Source of the DNA: Janibacter endophyticus
GTDB lineage: Bacteria > Actinomycetota > Actinomycetes > Actinomycetales > Dermatophilaceae
Direction of reading: 5' to 3'
DNA length: 64,000 bases
Assembly (NCBI RefSeq): GCF_016888335.1
Contig: NZ_JAFEJG010000004.1
Location: 1,178,001 to 1,242,000 of the forward strand
Part shown: positions 9,361-18,642 of the stretch, in pieces
How positions within the stretch are numbered: position 1 is the stretch's first letter
Layout of the letters: each line of letters starts with the position of its first letter
Position numbers and translations under genes: made by a program
The notes under the pieces: generated by a model
What the model was told of the DNA's origin: nothing
The model's input: only the letters and a program-made list of their open reading frames with translations
Databases searched by the model: none

Positions 9361-11969
9361 GGGTGGGACCTCCGGGGTCGGACGGGCAGCGCCCGCAGGG
9401 TGCGGGGCGCGGGGGCGAAGGGGGTGGCCCGGGCCCCCGGACGGGCGTCGGTGACGCGCCGGGTGGCCCGGCGGACGACAGGCTCGCTCACGGCGGCGAG
9501 GACGAGGCCGGCGGCCACCGAGGCGAGCAGGCCGAGCCAGTCGGAGTCGACCCGGGTGAAGACCTGGAACTGGACGAGGTAGATGTGCAGCGACGCTCCG
9601 GCGAGGGCGCCGAGCGCGGGGACGGCGGGGCGGGGGACCCGGACCCGGGGGACGAGGGCGACGAGGGCCACGAGGGCGAGGACGGTCAGTCCGCGGCTCG
9701 TCGTCTGGAAGAAGCCGGCCAGGCCGACGGCGAGCAGGGCCAGCGTGAGCCAGGTGTGCAGCGGCCGTCGGGTGAGCGCGAGGGCCACCCCGGCCGCGAC
9801 GAGCCAGAAGACGGTGCCGGGCAGGCCACGCGTGGGTCCGGTGCCCTCGGGCACGAGGACGTAGCGCGGGACGAGGGCGAGGGCCGTGAGCGCCATCGCG
9901 CACTCCCACGGGCGGCGCGCGACGAGGCGTGCGAGCGGCGGGATGCTCAGCAGACCGGCGAGGACGACGATCGCCGCGAGCAGCGCCTCGACGAACCACA
10001 GCTCGATGCGCGGTCCCCACTCGACCCGCCCGAGCAGCCAGTTGAGGTGGACGACGTTGGCCCAGCCGTAGGCGCCGGTCGTGAGGTGCACGGCCAGCGC
10101 GACGGCGCTCGCCGGCAGGGCGATGCCGACGAGGAGCGCCCCGGTCCGCCGCCACCGCTGGGCGAGGGTCGGGGCGACGAGGGTGAAGGCGGCGAGGTGG
10201 TAGCCGGCGACGACGAGGAGGGTGTGCGCGCCGCCGGGGAGGTCGGTGAGGCCGACGTGCGTCGCGCAGATGGCGAGCACCGCCAGGGCCCGGACGAGGA
10301 CGCTCGTCTCCACCGAGCGGGTCCAGCGGTCGGGCCACCGCCGACGCGGTCGCTGCGCCGCGGCCCGGACGAGATCGGTGAGCGGGCGCTGGTGCCAGCC
10401 GCGGGGGAGCGGGCCGAGCACCGCCTCGAGCCCGAGCGTGGCGCGCACGAGGGAGAAGGAGTCGCCGCCCTGGTCGGCGAAGGAGCGCTCCAGCCGGACC
10501 GGACGTCCGAGGGCCGCGGCGAGGGCAGCGCTGGCCCGGGTCGCGAGGTCGCCGTCGGCCGCGCCGGAGCCGTCCTCGACCGCGGCGAGGGCGAGCGCGG
10601 CGCACCGGGCGCGGTCGGGCTTGCCGCTCGCGGTCCGGGGCAGCGTCGGGACGGTGGCGACGACGACCTGGGCCGTGGTGAGGCCCGAGCAGCGGGCCGC
10701 CTCCGTGGCGACAGCGTCGGCGTCGGTCGCGGTCGTCGTCACGAGGAGGCGTTGGTCGTCGGAGGTCACGCAGGCCTCGACCCCCGCCGTGTGCAGCCGG
10801 TCGGCGACGTGGTCGAGGTCGACGCGCAGCCCGAGGATCTTGGCGACGGCGGAGCGCCGCCCGACGACGTGCAGCAGGCCCTCGTCGTCGAGCCGGCCGA
10901 GGTCTCCGGTGCGCAGCTCGGGGGTCCAGCCCCCGAGTGCGAGGTCGGCCGGCTCGACGGCGTAGCCGAGCATGACGCCCGGGCCGCGGAAGACGATCTC
11001 GCCGACCTCCCCCTTCGCCTCCGGGACGGTGGTGTCGATGCGGACGGAGGAGCCGGCGACCGGACGGCCGACGACCCCGGCGGGGCGCGCACCCTCGGCG
11101 GGGTCGAGGACGGTCATCCGGGCGGTCGCCTCGGTCTGGCCGTACATCACGACGAGCTGCCAGGACGAGCACGCCTCGACCGCGCGCACCCGGGCGAGAC
11201 GGGTCGCGCCGAGCGCGCCACCGGCCTGGGTGACGAGCCGGATCGAGGAGGGGAGCGCGTCGAGGTCACCGGCTGCGTCGAGCAGGTCGAGGGTGTGGGG
11301 GACGACCGGCAGGATGGTCGAGCCTGCGACGTCGCGCCAGAAGCGGGGGTCGGTCACCGGCGCCTCGCTCAGCGCGACGCTGCCGCCGGAGACGAGGTGA
11401 GAGTGGAGCACCGAGAGCCCGAAGCAGTAGTGCAGCGGCAGGGCGAGGGCGGCCCGGTCGCTCGCGCGCAGGTGGAGCGCCTCGGCGATGCCGTGGGCGT
11501 TGGCCGACAGCGCCGACCGGGAGATCCGGACGAGCTTGGACGAGCCGGTGCTGCCGGAGGTGGGCAGGAGGACCGCGAGGTCGGGGTGCAGGACGTGCGC
11601 CGGGGTGCCGGTCAGCCGGGCGAAGGGGGAGCGCAGCTCGCCCGTCGCGGTGAGGTCGGGTGTCCACGGGGCGGGGGTCTCGGCGCCGGGGCGCGTGAGG
11701 AGCCCGACGTGCCCGGCGCGCTGGACGGCGAGGTGCGCGACGATCCCGGGGAGGTCGCGGCCGAGCGGCACCCGGACGAGGAGGCGGCCCTCCGTGGCGG
11801 GCGGCAGCGTCGCGGCGGCGTGGGCCACGAGGCGGTCCAGCTCGCGGTGGCTGACGACCCGGCCGTCGGCGACGAGGGCCGCGGCGTCGACGTCGAGGGT
11901 GGGCTGATCGACCCACCGGTCGATGCTGCGCGTCGTGGTGGGCCGCGTGGGCGCGAGAGCAAGCGGCAC
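9357..11969 (-). CDS. Adenylation domain - carrier protein - membrane acyltransferase fusion
   Basis: About 870 residues with three parts. (1) AMP-forming adenylation domain, residues about 20-470: A3 loop LLPTSGSTGSSKLVRIS near 140, YGQTEAT, ELRTGDLGRLDDEGLLHVVG and the A10 lysine motif LPRTASGKPDR. (2) Carrier protein with the phosphopantetheine serine in DQGGDSFSLV near 502. (3) About ten hydrophobic segments, residues 550-830, resembling acyltransferase family 3 (VRALAVLAICATHVG, LWFVEALLAAIVVLAGLL, SLHIYLVQFQVF). It probably activates a carboxylic acid, holds it on the carrier and passes it to an acceptor at the membrane; the substrate is unknown. Start uncertain: GTG 11969 chosen, TTG 11978 possible; no Shine-Dalgarno, so probably leaderless from the iron box. 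Confidence 0.8.
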   Translation of the reverse strand: MPLALAPTRPTTTRSIDRWVDQPTLDVDAAALVADGRVVSHRELDRLVAHAAATLPPATEGRLLVRVPLGRDLPGIVAHLAVQRAGHVGLLTRPGAETPAPWTPDLTATGELRSPFARLTGTPAHVLHPDLAVLLPTSGSTGSSKLVRISRSALSANAHGIAEALHLRASDRAALALPLHYCFGLSVLHSHLVSGGSVALSEAPVTDPRFWRDVAGSTILPVVPHTLDLLDAAGDLDALPSSIRLVTQAGGALGATRLARVRAVEACSSWQLVVMYGQTEATARMTVLDPAEGARPAGVVGRPVAGSSVRIDTTVPEAKGEVGEIVFRGPGVMLGYAVEPADLALGGWTPELRTGDLGRLDDEGLLHVVGRRSAVAKILGLRVDLDHVADRLHTAGVEACVTSDDQRLLVTTTATDADAVATEAARCSGLTTAQVVVATVPTLPRTASGKPDRARCAALALAAVEDGSGAADGDLATRASAALAAALGRPVRLERSFADQGGDSFSLVRATLGLEAVLGPLPRGWHQRPLTDLVRAAAQRPRRRWPDRWTRSVETSVLVRALAVLAICATHVGLTDLPGGAHTLLVVAGYHLAAFTLVAPTLAQRWRRTGALLVGIALPASAVALAVHLTTGAYGWANVVHLNWLLGRVEWGPRIELWFVEALLAAIVVLAGLLSIPPLARLVARRPWECAMALTALALVPRYVLVPEGTGPTRGLPGTVFWLVAAGVALALTRRPLHTWLTLALLAVGLAGFFQTTSRGLTVLALVALVALVPRVRVPRPAVPALGALAGASLHIYLVQFQVFTRVDSDWLGLLASVAAGLVLAAVSEPVVRRATRRVTDARPGARATPFAPAPRTLRALPVRPRRSHP

Positions 11970-11975
11970 AGCGAG

Positions 11976-11994
11976 CAAAGTTAGCCTAACCTTG
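11976..11994. promoter_or_regulatory. DtxR/IdeR-type iron box between divergent genes
   Basis: The 19 bases CAAAGTTAGCCTAACCTTG match the DtxR/IdeR consensus TTAGGTTAGCCTAACCTAA at 14 positions by hand alignment, including the whole central TTAGCCTAA. The core also reads as a -10 hexamer on both strands (TAGCCT forwards, TAGGCT backwards), 12 nt before GTG 12000 and about 12 nt before GTG 11969. Binding of an iron-loaded repressor would block both transcripts. Confidence 0.8.
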
Positions 11995-11999
11995 CCTCC

Positions 12000-12632
12000 G
12001 TGCGAAGTCCGTCCGTCTCCACCTCCCCGGCGCTCGTCCGGTGGCTCTCCGTCGCGGACGTCGACCCGGCCTGGCACGGCCTCCTCGACGCGGGGGAGCG
12101 CGGCCGCTACGAGGTCAAGGGCAGCGACGCCGAGCGGGCTCGGTTCCTCGGTGCTGCCGTCCTCATGCGGGAGGTCGCGGCCGAGCTCGCGGGGTGCGAC
12201 CGTGCCGATGTCGGCCTGCACCGCGCGTGCCCGGACTGCGCCGAGCCGCACGGCCGCCCCGTCCCGACCGGGGCCGCCGCCGGCTGGCACGTGAGCGCCT
12301 CCCACTCCGGCCTGCACGTCCTCGTCGCCGGCGCCGGCCGACCCGTCGGGGTGGACGTCGAGGTGGTCCGGGCGGCACCCCCTTCGCCCCGGCTGCTCGA
12401 GCGGGTCCTCGCGCCGCAGGAGCGGGCGCCGACCGAGCCGGAGGAGTTCGCCCATCTCTGGGCGGCCAAGGAGGCCTACCTCAAGGCGATCGGGACCGGG
12501 CTGGCCCTGTCGATGTCGCGGGTCGTCGTCGATGCGGGCGAGGTCGGGCTGCGCGACGAGACTCACCCGGCCGGGCGGCTCACCCGGCTCGACGCCCCGG
12601 ACGGGGTCGTCGGCTGGCTCTGCGTGCTCTAG
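12000..12632 (+). CDS. 4'-phosphopantetheinyl transferase, Sfp type
   Basis: 210 residues. Shows the superfamily motifs: WHVSASHSG, the Mg-binding GVDVEVV near 117-123 and WAAKEAYLKAIG near 154-165 (W-x3-KEA-x2-K). It moves phosphopantetheine from CoA to a carrier-protein serine; the obvious client is the carrier domain of the divergent fusion protein, whose promoter it shares. It is probably iron-repressed through the same box. The GTG 12000 start lacks a clear Shine-Dalgarno, in line with leaderless translation. The 3' end meets the convergent GNAT gene at shared bases 12629-12632. Confidence 0.88.
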   Translation: MRSPSVSTSPALVRWLSVADVDPAWHGLLDAGERGRYEVKGSDAERARFLGAAVLMREVAAELAGCDRADVGLHRACPDCAEPHGRPVPTGAAAGWHVSASHSGLHVLVAGAGRPVGVDVEVVRAAPPSPRLLERVLAPQERAPTEPEEFAHLWAAKEAYLKAIGTGLALSMSRVVVDAGEVGLRDETHPAGRLTRLDAPDGVVGWLCVL

Positions 12633-13618
12633 CCGTCGAGCCGTAGGTAGGCGTAGCGGTGGTGCGTCGTCAGGCCGGCCCGCTCGTAGAGCGCGACCGC
12701 GCCGGTGTTGGGCTCCTCGACCTGGAGGTAGCTGAGCACGACCCCGCGCTCCAGCGCGATCCGCCCGGCCGCCGCGGTGAGGGCCGCGCCGATGCCGCGG
12801 CGTCGGCGCCCCGGCACGACGTGCACCCCGTAGAGCCCCGCCCAGCCGGCGTCGAGGGCCACCCGGGCGACGCCGACCGCGGTGCCGTCGGGGTCGCGCG
12901 CGATGAGGAAGGCCTGGTCGCGTGGCGCCGAGAGCACGGCCCGCGCCGCCTCCGCTCTCGCGAGCGCGACGGGTGAGGCGACCGCCAGCCACTCGTCGGT
13001 CAGGCCGTCCTCGCGGGTCACCTCCACCCTTGCGTCCGCCACCGTGGGTGCCCCAGGCCCCACGGTGGCGGACGCAAGGTGCTCGGAGCGGCCCGTCATG
13101 ACCAGGGTCGGCGTGAGCCGTCGCCACCCGGCGTCCATGAGCCCCGCGGCGAAGGGGTCCTGCGACCAGTCGAGGTGGGTCGGCAGCGGTACCTGGACCA
13201 GCGGGACGAGGTCGCGCTCGCGGTACCAGGCGACGACCCGCTCGACGGCCTCGTCGTCGGGCATGCCGGGGTCGCCGAGGGGGAGCGCGGAGTTGGCCCG
13301 GCCCGTGTACCCGCCACCGGCTCGCAGCATCCACCCCTGACCCGGCTCACCCAGCCACCCCACCTCGAGGCCGGGGTTCCCCTGGGTCATGACGAGGTGG
13401 AGGTCCTCGATGCCGATCGCCCGGTGCGGGGCGCCGCGTCGGCTCGGCCGGGGCGGGATGACGCGGGCCGCGACGACGTCCGCGAGGGGCAGCCGCACCT
13501 CGCCCCGTCGGGTCGCCAGGGTGAGGTGCTCCTCGCCGACGGCGACGACCTCGCCGACGGTGTCGGTGAGGGTGGGGCCGCCCGGCGCGGGGTCGGCGAT
13601 GCGGGTCCGGACCGCCAT
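12629..13618 (-). CDS. GNAT family N-acetyltransferase with N-terminal beta-barrel-like extension
   Basis: 329 residues. The C-terminal 150 residues are a GNAT fold with the acetyl-CoA loop VVPGRRRRGIGAALT near 270 and YLQVEEPNTGAVALYERAG. The N-terminal half (DTVGEVVAVGEEHLTLATR) looks like the small barrel found in actinobacterial homologues such as Rv0428c. Substrate unknown. ATG 13618 is chosen because AGGAG lies 5 nt upstream. Residues about 180-197 are encoded by a perfect 21-bp inverted repeat (13028-13079), a repeat insertion carried in frame between the two halves. Confidence 0.8.
   Translation of the reverse strand: MAVRTRIADPAPGGPTLTDTVGEVVAVGEEHLTLATRRGEVRLPLADVVAARVIPPRPSRRGAPHRAIGIEDLHLVMTQGNPGLEVGWLGEPGQGWMLRAGGGYTGRANSALPLGDPGMPDDEAVERVVAWYRERDLVPLVQVPLPTHLDWSQDPFAAGLMDAGWRRLTPTLVMTGRSEHLASATVGPGAPTVADARVEVTREDGLTDEWLAVASPVALARAEAARAVLSAPRDQAFLIARDPDGTAVGVARVALDAGWAGLYGVHVVPGRRRRGIGAALTAAAGRIALERGVVLSYLQVEEPNTGAVALYERAGLTTHHRYAYLRLDG
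13028..13079. repeat. Palindromic element inserted in frame in the GNAT gene
   Basis: Perfect 21-bp inverted repeat: left arm 13028-13048 (starts CCTTGCGTCCGCCACC), 10-nt loop, right arm 13059-13079 (ends GGTGGCGGACGCAAGG). It shares CTTGCGTCCGCCAC and CCCCACGGTGGCGGACG with the tandem hairpin array at 25457-25633, so both belong to one dispersed family. Confidence 0.85.
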
Positions 13619-13678
13619 CCGATCTCCTGAGGTGAACCTCATCGCCGCTGCTCCCACGCGCCGCATAGTATGACCCGC

Positions 13679-14005
13679 ATGACGTACGTGATCGCTCAGC
13701 CGTGTGTGGACCTCAAGGACAAGGCCTGCATCGAGGAGTGTCCCGTCGACTGCATCTACGAGGGCAGGCGCAGCCTCTACATCCACCCCGACGAGTGCGT
13801 CGACTGCGGCGCCTGCGAGCCGGTCTGCCCCGTCGAGGCGATCTACTACGAGGATGACACCCCCGAGGAGTGGGCCGACTACTACAAGGCCAACGTCGAG
13901 TTCTTCGACGACCTCGGCAGCCCCGGCGGTGCGGCCAAGATGGGCATGATCGACAAGGACCACCCGATCATCGCGGCGCTGCCCCCGCAGGAGCACTCTG
14001 AATGA
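13679..14005 (+). CDS. fdxA: Seven-iron ferredoxin
   Basis: 108 residues, MTYVIAQPCVDLKDKACIEE onwards. Cysteines in PC-x7-AC-x3-C-x3-CP supply the 3Fe-4S and part of the 4Fe-4S cluster, and CVDCGACEPVCP the second cluster, the classic 7Fe actinobacterial FdxA/FdxC pattern. The conventional start ATG 13679 is used; an in-frame ATG 13670 exists. CATAGT at 13664-13669 fits a -10 element very near the start. Followed without a gap by the dapC aminotransferase, the same pair as Rv1177-Rv1178. Confidence 0.93.
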   Translation: MTYVIAQPCVDLKDKACIEECPVDCIYEGRRSLYIHPDECVDCGACEPVCPVEAIYYEDDTPEEWADYYKANVEFFDDLGSPGGAAKMGMIDKDHPIIAALPPQEHSE

Positions 14006-15177
14006 CGGGTGTGGCGGGGCCTCTGGCTCTCCCCGACTTCCCCTGGGACTCGCTCGCTCCGGTCAAGGAGCGGGCGAGAGCCTTTTGCGCCCCCGATGGC
14101 GACCCCCGAGGGTCGGGTCTCGTCGACCTGTCCGTCGGCACACCGGTCGACCCCACCCCTGCGGTCGTCCAGGAGGCGCTGCGCTCCGCCGCCGACGCCC
14201 CCGGCTACCCGCAGACCTACGGGACCCCCGACCTGCGCGAGGCGGTCGCCGACTGGTTCGGCCGGCGCCGTGGCGCCCCCGACGTCGACCCCGACGGGGT
14301 CATGCCGACGATCGGCTCCAAGGAGCTCGTCGCGTGGCTGCCCACCCTCCTCGGGATCACGAAGGGGCAGACCGTCGCCTTCCCGACGGTCGCCTACCCC
14401 ACGTACGACGTGGGGGCCCGGATCGCCGGCGCCACCCCCTTCGCCGCCGACGCGACGACCGCCTTCGGGCCGGTGACCGCGGCGTCCGCCCCTCGGCTGC
14501 TGTGGCTCAACAGCCCGAGCAACCCGACCGGCAAGGTGCTCGGCGTCGCCCACCTGCGCAAGGTCGTGCGCTGGGCCCGCGAGCGCGGCGTGATCGTCGC
14601 CTCCGACGAGTGCTACGCCGAGCTCGACTGGCGCACCAAGGAGGAGCGGGGGGAGTCCTACGCCGAGCTGCCGACGACCCCGTCGATCCTCGACCCGCGG
14701 GTCTGCGAGGGCAGCCACGAGGGGCTGCTCGCGGTCTGCTCGACGAGCAAGCAGTCCAACCTCGCCGGGTACCGCGCCGCCTTCGTCGCCGGTGACGTCG
14801 CGCTCGTGCGCCGCATCCTCGAGGTCCGCAAGCACGCCGGGATGATCGTGCCGTGGCCGGTGCAGGTGGCGCTGGCCGCCGCCGTCCGGGACGACGCCCA
14901 CGTCGCCGAGCAGAAGGCTCGCTACGCCGCCCGCCGGGCCGTGCTCAAGCCCGCCGTCGAGGCCTTCGGCCTGCGGGTGGACGAGTCCTCCGCCGGGCTC
15001 TACCTCTGGTCCACGGCCGGCGAGCCCGCCGCCGCCACCCTCGACCGGCTCGCCGAGCGAGGGATCCTCGCGGCGCCCGGGACCTTCTACGGCGCGGCGG
15101 GTGCCGAGCACGTGCGGATCGCGCTCACCGCGAGCGACGAGCAGATCTCCCAGGCCGCCGCCCGGCTCACCGCCTGA
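14002..15177 (+). CDS. dapC: Succinyldiaminopimelate aminotransferase (DapC)
   Basis: 391 residues, class I/II PLP aminotransferase. It has SPSNPTGKV (PLP-ring Asn region) near 170-178, SDECYAELDW near 200 and the Schiff-base lysine in STSKQSNLAGYR near 250. It converts N-succinyl-2-amino-6-ketopimelate to N-succinyl-LL-diaminopimelate in lysine and peptidoglycan synthesis. ATG 14002 overlaps the fdxA stop (ATGA). The assignment to DapC rather than another aminotransferase rests on synteny and on dapD and dapE lying 2.5 kb downstream. Confidence 0.88.
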   Translation: MTGVAGPLALPDFPWDSLAPVKERARAFCAPDGDPRGSGLVDLSVGTPVDPTPAVVQEALRSAADAPGYPQTYGTPDLREAVADWFGRRRGAPDVDPDGVMPTIGSKELVAWLPTLLGITKGQTVAFPTVAYPTYDVGARIAGATPFAADATTAFGPVTAASAPRLLWLNSPSNPTGKVLGVAHLRKVVRWARERGVIVASDECYAELDWRTKEERGESYAELPTTPSILDPRVCEGSHEGLLAVCSTSKQSNLAGYRAAFVAGDVALVRRILEVRKHAGMIVPWPVQVALAAAVRDDAHVAEQKARYAARRAVLKPAVEAFGLRVDESSAGLYLWSTAGEPAAATLDRLAERGILAAPGTFYGAAGAEHVRIALTASDEQISQAAARLTA

Positions 15178-15323
15178 CCGCTCGATGCCCACGGGGGGGC
15201 CCGTTTGGTGACGCGCGCCACCGCTGCGGTAAGTTCGCGGGCAGACCACTGATGCCTCTGGCCGACCCCCACCGGGGCACTGGAGCGCTCCGTCACCACT
15301 GCATTACGAAGGGCAGGACAGAC

Positions 15324-16607
<1,284 letters not shown>

Positions 16608-16619
16608 CGAACGCACTCT

Positions 16620-16659
16620 CGAAGGGGGCTGGCCGGGAAGACCCGGGCGGCCCCCTTCG
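16620..16659 (+). terminator. Terminator hairpin after gltA
   Basis: CGAAGGGGGC at 16620-16629 pairs perfectly with GCCCCCTTCG at 16650-16659. The 20-nt interior contains a further CCGG..CCGG pairing. It starts 12 nt after the gltA stop. Both arms are copies of the dispersed CGAAGGGG octamer in opposite orientation, and the 85-bp palindromic element begins 2 nt further on. Confidence 0.8.
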
Positions 16660-16660
16660 T

Positions 16661-16745
16661 CCTTTATCGGGTTATCCGAGAATGTGACTCGAACCCGGGA
16701 ACCGTTGTCGGGTTCGAGTTCCTTTATCGGGTTATCCGATAAAGG
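16661..16745. repeat. 85-bp palindromic element, copy A
   Basis: 85 bp bounded by the inverted ends CCTTTATCGG and CCGATAAAGG. The right end also forms its own hairpin (CCTTTATCGG-GTTAT-CCGATAAAGG). The middle holds a near-palindrome, ACTCGAACCCG...CGGGTTCGAGT, resembling a tRNA T-arm. Its reverse complement is nearly identical to the element at 52979-53063. Located between the converging gltA and 16757 genes. Confidence 0.9.
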
Positions 16746-16756
16746 TCCGAAGGGGA

Positions 16757-17665
16757 TCAGTCGGCGAGGGTGATGACGACCGTGGTGGGGTCGACGGGCT
16801 GGTCCGCGGGGCGCCACTCCTGGCCGTCGCCGCGGGCCCACTGCTGGTCGCCGACCTGCACGACGACGACGCCGTGCCCCTTCGCGGTCGCCACGGCCCA
16901 GGCTCCGATGCCCCAGGCGCGGCGCTCCGAGCTCGCCCGGACGGTCACGACCTGTCCCTCGCGGTTGCTGCTGCTGCCCGTCTCGGCACGCAGGTCCTCG
17001 ACGAGCCGCTCGGCGTCGCCCGGCCTCGACGGTGCATCGATGCGGCAGACCAGCCCCCCAGGGGAGTGGCCCGCGACCGCCGACGCGATCGTCCGGCCCT
17101 CGTGCTCGTGGTCCGCGTACGCCTCGGGGAAGGCGCTGCGCTGCACCTCCTGGGCGATCTCGGTGATGACCATGTCCTGCCAGCCGTCGACCTTGACGAG
17201 CGCGTCGTAGAAGGCGTTCGTCGAGTAGCGCGGGTCGAGGATCTCCTCGACCGTGCCCCACCCCTGGCTCGGCCGCTGCTGGAAGAGACCGACGCTGTCG
17301 CGGTCGCCGTAGGTGATGTTGCGCAGCTTGCTCTCCTGGATCGCCGTGGCGACGGCGATCGTGCCGGCCCGGGCCGGGAGGCCACGGCGCTCGCCGATCT
17401 GGACCATCATCGCGGCGTTGTGCATCTGCTCGGGGTCGAAGGTCACCGTCTCGCCGAGGGCCGTCGCCGAGCACGACTCGCTCCACGGCGTGAGGACCTT
17501 GTCACGCGCCCACCAGGCGGCACCACCCGCCAGCGCCAGCACCGCGGTGCCCGCGACGAGCGCCCGGTTGCGGCGCACCCGGGCGCTCGTGCGCGACGGC
17601 GCCGCTCGCTCCTCGTCGAGGAGCGAGCGGCGACGGTCGCCCCGTTCGGGCCTCGGCCTGGGCAC
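16757..17665 (-). CDS. Membrane-anchored lytic-transglycosylase-like protein
   Basis: 302 residues. A basic cytoplasmic N-terminus is followed by one transmembrane segment (ALVAGTAVLALAGGAAWWA, about residues 35-53). The outer part has an actinobacterial lysozyme-like domain: GTIAVATAIQESKLRN with the probable catalytic Glu, then DRDSVGLFQQRPSQGWG and YSTNAFYDAL. The C-terminal 100 residues are not assigned. GTG 17665 starts 2 nt after the dapD stop, so the two are probably co-transcribed. Homologues are often misnamed heavy metal transporters. Activity on peptidoglycan is inferred from the fold. Confidence 0.7.
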   Translation of the reverse strand: MPRPRPERGDRRRSLLDEERAAPSRTSARVRRNRALVAGTAVLALAGGAAWWARDKVLTPWSESCSATALGETVTFDPEQMHNAAMMVQIGERRGLPARAGTIAVATAIQESKLRNITYGDRDSVGLFQQRPSQGWGTVEEILDPRYSTNAFYDALVKVDGWQDMVITEIAQEVQRSAFPEAYADHEHEGRTIASAVAGHSPGGLVCRIDAPSRPGDAERLVEDLRAETGSSSNREGQVVTVRASSERRAWGIGAWAVATAKGHGVVVVQVGDQQWARGDGQEWRPADQPVDPTTVVITLAD

Positions 17666-17667
17666 GG

Positions 17668-18594
17668 TCAGTTCGCGTGCAGTGCCTCGTTGAGGGCGAT
17701 GCCCTCGCCGGTGCGGTCCTTGGCCTCGACGGCGCCGGTCACCGAGTTGCGGAGGAAGAGCAGGCCCGACCGGCCGGAGAGCTCGCGCGCCTTGACGACC
17801 GCGCCGTCCGGGAGGGTCACCTTGGTGCCCGCGGTGATGTACAGCCCGGCCTCGACGACGCAGTCGTCGCCGAGGGCGATCCCGATGCCGGCCTCGGCGC
17901 CGACCAGGCAGCGCCGGCCGATCGAGACGCGCTCGGTGCCGCCGCCGGAGAGGGTGCCCATCGTCGAGGCGCCGCCGCCGATGTCGGAGCCGTCGCCGAC
18001 GACCACGCCCTGGCTGATCCGGCCCTCGACCATCGAGGTACCGAGCGTCCCGGCGTTGAAGTTGACGAAGCCCTCGTGCATGACCGTGGTCCCGCTCGCG
18101 AGGTGCGCGCCGAGACGGACGCGGTCGGCGTCGGCGATGCGGACCCCCGTGGGCGTGACGTAGTCGGTCATCCGCGGAAACTTGTCGATCGAGGTGACGC
18201 TCACCGGGCCGCGGGCGCGCAGGCGGGCACGGGTCGTCTCGAAGCCCTCGACCGCGCACGGCCCGTGGTTGGTCCACACGACGTTGGCGAGCTGGCCGAA
18301 GAGCCCGTCGAGGTTGATCGAGTTCGGTTCGACGAGGCAGTGCGAGAGGAGGTGAAGGCGCAGGTAGGCGTCGCTGGCGTCCTCGGGGGCGGCGTCGAGG
18401 TCGATGGCGACCGTCACGACCTCGGTGCGCACGTCGCGGGCATCGTCCTCGCCGGCGAGCGCGGTGAGCTCCTCGGGGATCTGGTCGACCTCCGGTGCCT
18501 CCCCGAGGTGGGGCTGCGGGTACCAGGTGTCGAGCACCGTCCCGTCGCTCGTGATGGTCGCAACTCCGTGGCCCCAGGCCGCACGCTTCGTCAT
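17668..18594 (-). CDS. dapD: Tetrahydrodipicolinate N-succinyltransferase
   Basis: 308 residues. The N-terminal alpha/beta part is followed by a left-handed beta-helix of hexapeptide repeats ([59 protein letters not shown]), the actinobacterial DapD type (Rv1201c). Adds succinyl from succinyl-CoA to tetrahydrodipicolinate. ATG 18594 is chosen because TAGCCT on the coding strand (18601-18606) lies just 6 nt upstream, the spacing of a leaderless promoter; GTG 18600 would overlap it. Divergent from dapE. Confidence 0.92.
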   Translation of the reverse strand: MTKRAAWGHGVATITSDGTVLDTWYPQPHLGEAPEVDQIPEELTALAGEDDARDVRTEVVTVAIDLDAAPEDASDAYLRLHLLSHCLVEPNSINLDGLFGQLANVVWTNHGPCAVEGFETTRARLRARGPVSVTSIDKFPRMTDYVTPTGVRIADADRVRLGAHLASGTTVMHEGFVNFNAGTLGTSMVEGRISQGVVVGDGSDIGGGASTMGTLSGGGTERVSIGRRCLVGAEAGIGIALGDDCVVEAGLYITAGTKVTLPDGAVVKARELSGRSGLLFLRNSVTGAVEAKDRTGEGIALNEALHAN

Positions 18595-18600
18595 GGGCAC

Positions 18601-18636
18601 AGGCTACAAACTCGGGCCGACAGGTCTTTGTAGGGT
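18601..18636. promoter_or_regulatory. Divergent leaderless promoters of dapD and dapE
   Basis: On the + strand TAGGGT (18631-18636) ends 6 nt before the dapE ATG 18643. On the - strand TAGCCT (18606-18601) ends 6 nt before the dapD ATG 18594. The symmetric arrangement leaves 48 nt between the two start codons and suggests joint control of the pathway. Confidence 0.65.
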
Positions 18637-18642
18637 GCGGGC

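Noticed and set aside
9363-11984. 873-codon plus-strand frame opposite the adenylation-acyltransferase gene
   Set aside because: Gly/Glu/Arg-rich low-complexity translation typical of antisense frames in GC-rich DNA.
9357-13334. Very long minus-strand reading frame of over 1300 codons
   Set aside because: Only the part up to about 11969 has protein-like domains; beyond that the frame runs antisense through the PPTase and GNAT genes, an effect of high GC.
15178-15323. Riboswitch or attenuator before gltA
   Set aside because: I could find no conserved riboswitch motif or convincing alternative hairpins in these 146 bases.
16683-16718. Possible tRNA gene or tRNA fragment
   Set aside because: Only a T-arm-like GGGTTCGAGT stretch is present, in a palindromic context; no acceptor, D or anticodon arms can be drawn.
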